A stretch of 6,320 nucleotides of DNA from Bacteroidales bacterium (lineage in GTDB: Bacteria > Bacteroidota > Bacteroidia > Bacteroidales > JAGOPY01). Of the stretch, positions 4,854-6,320 are shown in pieces. How positions within the stretch are numbered: the stretch's first letter is position 1; each line of letters opens with the position of its first letter. The translations under genes and the position numbers were made by a program. The notes below the pieces were generated by a model. That model was not told the DNA's origin. It did no database searches and worked only from the letters and a program-made list of their open reading frames with translations. The DNA lies in the NCBI GenBank assembly GCA_030638325.1, contig DAOWEV010000220.1:1-6320 (forward strand). The letters are read 5' to 3'.

Positions 4854-6320
4854 CTAATACTCCAGCTCCAGGTCAAGTGTTTCTTTGAACTCTTTCAGGA
4901 GCGGGTTACGGGTGGCCATTTCCTTGTATTTCTCGTTGGGGATAAAAGGTTTCCCTTTGTCATTATTCTCAACCACAAGAGTGTCGAGTGTGATCTTGTA
5001 ATTTTCCAGCTCATCCCTCAGGAACTCAAGTAACTCAGTTTTTTTGCCGGCAATATTCATCTCCCCCGCTTTATTATTCAGGCTCAGCTCTATGACAAAA
5101 TTTTCTTTCAGAACAGGTTTTGATTCAGACACTGTACTATAAAAGTTAGGATATTGCTTGCCTATGCTTTCCACAAAATAGGACCAGACCTTAACGAGCT
5201 GTTCCTGTGTAAAATCATTCAACGGGCCCATCGCTTCTGCATTGCCGTTATGGTTGCTTTTTTCTGGCTGCTTGTGGTTCTCTGGTTTTATTGAGATGGT
5301 TTTATGGCCTGTCTTATAAGCCCTGGCAGGGGCCGGTTGTTTATATTTTGATGTCTTATCAGCCACATTTTGTGATACCGGTTTAACGGATGTTTTTATT
5401 GTTTCTTTGTGCTGAACCTTTCCATTGGGAGGAGCTAATTGGGGTTCATCTCCCTGCTTATGGTCCTGTACCGACACCAGCGAACACATCCGGAGCAAAG
5501 CCAGTTCCAGGTGGAGCCGCTTGTTGTTGCTGCTTTTATAATTTACATCACAGGTATTGTTGATTTCGAGTGCCTTGATCAGGAAGTCAGGCTGGCAGGT
5601 GGCTGCCTGATCCGTATACCTTGACCTGACATTGCCGCTTACCTCAAGCAATCTAACCGTTTGCGGATCTTTACATACCAGCAGGTTACGCAGGTGTTCT
5701 CCCAGGCCGATGATAAAATGCAGTCCGTCAAAACCCCTTTCTATGATCTCGTTTATCACCAGTAAAGTATTGGTAGTATCGCCGGCCAGCAAGTAGTCAA
5801 TGATCTTAAAATAATAGGTATAGTCAAGCACATTCAGATGGTCAATGGTCGTCTCATAAGTCAGTTGCTTACCACTAAAACTGACCAGCTGGTCGAAAAA
5901 AGACAAAGCGTCGCGAAGTGCACCGTCAGCCTTTTGAGCTATGATATGCAGGGCCTCTTCATCGGCTTGCACCTCCTCTTTCTCAGCAATAAAAGATAAG
6001 TATCCGGAAATATCCTGTACACTGATACGTTTAAAGTCAAAGATCTGGCATCTTGACAAGATAGTGGGAATGATCTTATGTTTCTCCGTGGTAGCAAGGA
6101 TAAATTTGGCATATTCCGGGGGTTCTTCCAGGGTTTTCAAAAAAGCATTGAATGCCGACTGGGAGAGCATGTGTACCTCGTCAATGATATAGACCTTGTA
6201 TTTACCAACCTGGGGCGGTATCCTGACCTGGTCCACCAGGTTCCGGATATCATCCACAGAGTTATTGGAGGCCCCGTCGAGCTCATGAATATTGAAAGAA
6301 GCAGATCTGTTGAATGAAAT
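4854..6320 (-). CDS. dnaX: DNA polymerase III tau/gamma subunit (DnaX), N-terminus off the right edge
   Basis: The visible 488 residues are open to the window edge. The upstream residues read SFNIHELDGASNNSVDDIRNLVDQV, so the GTG at 6257 is internal and not a start. DnaX is the ATPase of the clamp loader that places the sliding clamp on primed DNA and links the polymerase cores. Counting from the first visible residue, Walker B is KVYIIDEVHML (about 42-52), sensor 1 is LATTE (about 75-79), the arginine finger lies in LSRCQ (about 88-92), and sensor 2 is in GALRDALSFFDQ. The collar domain ends near LHLELALLRMC. A Lys/Pro/Gln-rich linker then leads to a C-terminal domain (FTQEQLVKVWSYF to LELEY) typical of Bacteroidota DnaX. 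The P-loop and zinc cysteines, expected in the missing first 90-110 residues, lie outside. Family assignment is certain; whether a short gamma form is made is open. Confidence 0.96.
   Translation of the reverse strand: MSFNRSASFNIHELDGASNNSVDDIRNLVDQVRIPPQVGKYKVYIIDEVHMLSQSAFNAFLKTLEEPPEYAKFILATTEKHKIIPTILSRCQIFDFKRISVQDISGYLSFIAEKEEVQADEEALHIIAQKADGALRDALSFFDQLVSFSGKQLTYETTIDHLNVLDYTYYFKIIDYLLAGDTTNTLLVINEIIERGFDGLHFIIGLGEHLRNLLVCKDPQTVRLLEVSGNVRSRYTDQAATCQPDFLIKALEINNTCDVNYKSSNNKRLHLELALLRMCSLVSVQDHKQGDEPQLAPPNGKVQHKETIKTSVKPVSQNVADKTSKYKQPAPARAYKTGHKTISIKPENHKQPEKSNHNGNAEAMGPLNDFTQEQLVKVWSYFVESIGKQYPNFYSTVSESKPVLKENFVIELSLNNKAGEMNIAGKKTELLEFLRDELENYKITLDTLVVENNDKGKPFIPNEKYKEMATRNPLLKEFKETLDLELEY
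5257..5263 (-). promoter_or_regulatory. Candidate A6G slippage site in dnaX
   Basis: On the minus strand, the codons CCA GAA AAA AGC contain AAAAAAG (5263-5257) in the linker between the clamp-loader core and the C-terminal domain. A -1 slip on this run gives AAG CAA CCA TAA, ending the protein three codons later as a gamma-like form. The heptamer is not in the zero-frame phase used by the E. coli dnaX signal, and I see no clear stimulatory stem-loop, so this may be chance. Confidence 0.25.

Noticed and set aside
5941..6317. Plus-strand open frames opposite dnaX (83 and 79 codons).
   Set aside because: They are antisense to the most conserved part of DnaX (Walker B to arginine finger) and show no features of their own.

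Overview
The window most likely comes from a chromosome of a Bacteroidota organism, probably an uncultured Bacteroidales/Marinilabiliales-type lineage. The signs are promoter elements of the TTG-N20-TAnnTTTG kind, AT-rich leaders without Shine-Dalgarno sequences, signal peptides that end in Gly-Gln, a DnaX with the C-terminal region typical of this phylum, and 7-bp-periodic repeats in the gaps between genes. The assignment is inferred from these features; no marker gene was compared.

Layout. Positions 1-819 (minus) hold the 5' part of a gene for a secreted protein that runs off the left edge. It has no stop codon in the window, so it is easy to miss. It begins with a signal peptide, continues with a fold resembling class I glutamine amidotransferases (ThuA-like), then an acidic Asn/Asp calcium-loop-like segment, and at the edge enters an IPLSNWAL motif that resembles the start of a C-terminal sorting/anchor segment. 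A good promoter lies at 870-900, and a dense cluster of inverted repeats (883-1001) overlaps and flanks it. Positions 1012-1569 (minus) encode a small PlsC-family acyltransferase with its own -7 element. The divergent intergenic region 1570-1746 carries two facing arrays of 7-bp repeats. Positions 1747-4593 (plus) encode a complete 948-residue secreted M16 zinc peptidase. The convergent gap 4594-4853 holds another 7-bp repeat array and two GC-rich hairpins. Positions 4854-6320 (minus) encode most of DnaX (clamp-loader tau/gamma subunit); its N-terminal part, with the Walker A motif, lies beyond the right edge.

The genes do not form one operon or pathway. They are a DNA replication gene, an envelope lipid gene and two exported proteins, each apparently in its own transcription unit. 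I found no convincing new multi-gene system. The points most worth a second look are the edge-truncated secreted protein with its putative sorting motif, the three-copy TGTACGAATA inverted-repeat cluster beside its promoter, and an A6G tract in dnaX, between the clamp-loader core and the C-terminal domain, where a -1 slip would end translation three codons later.
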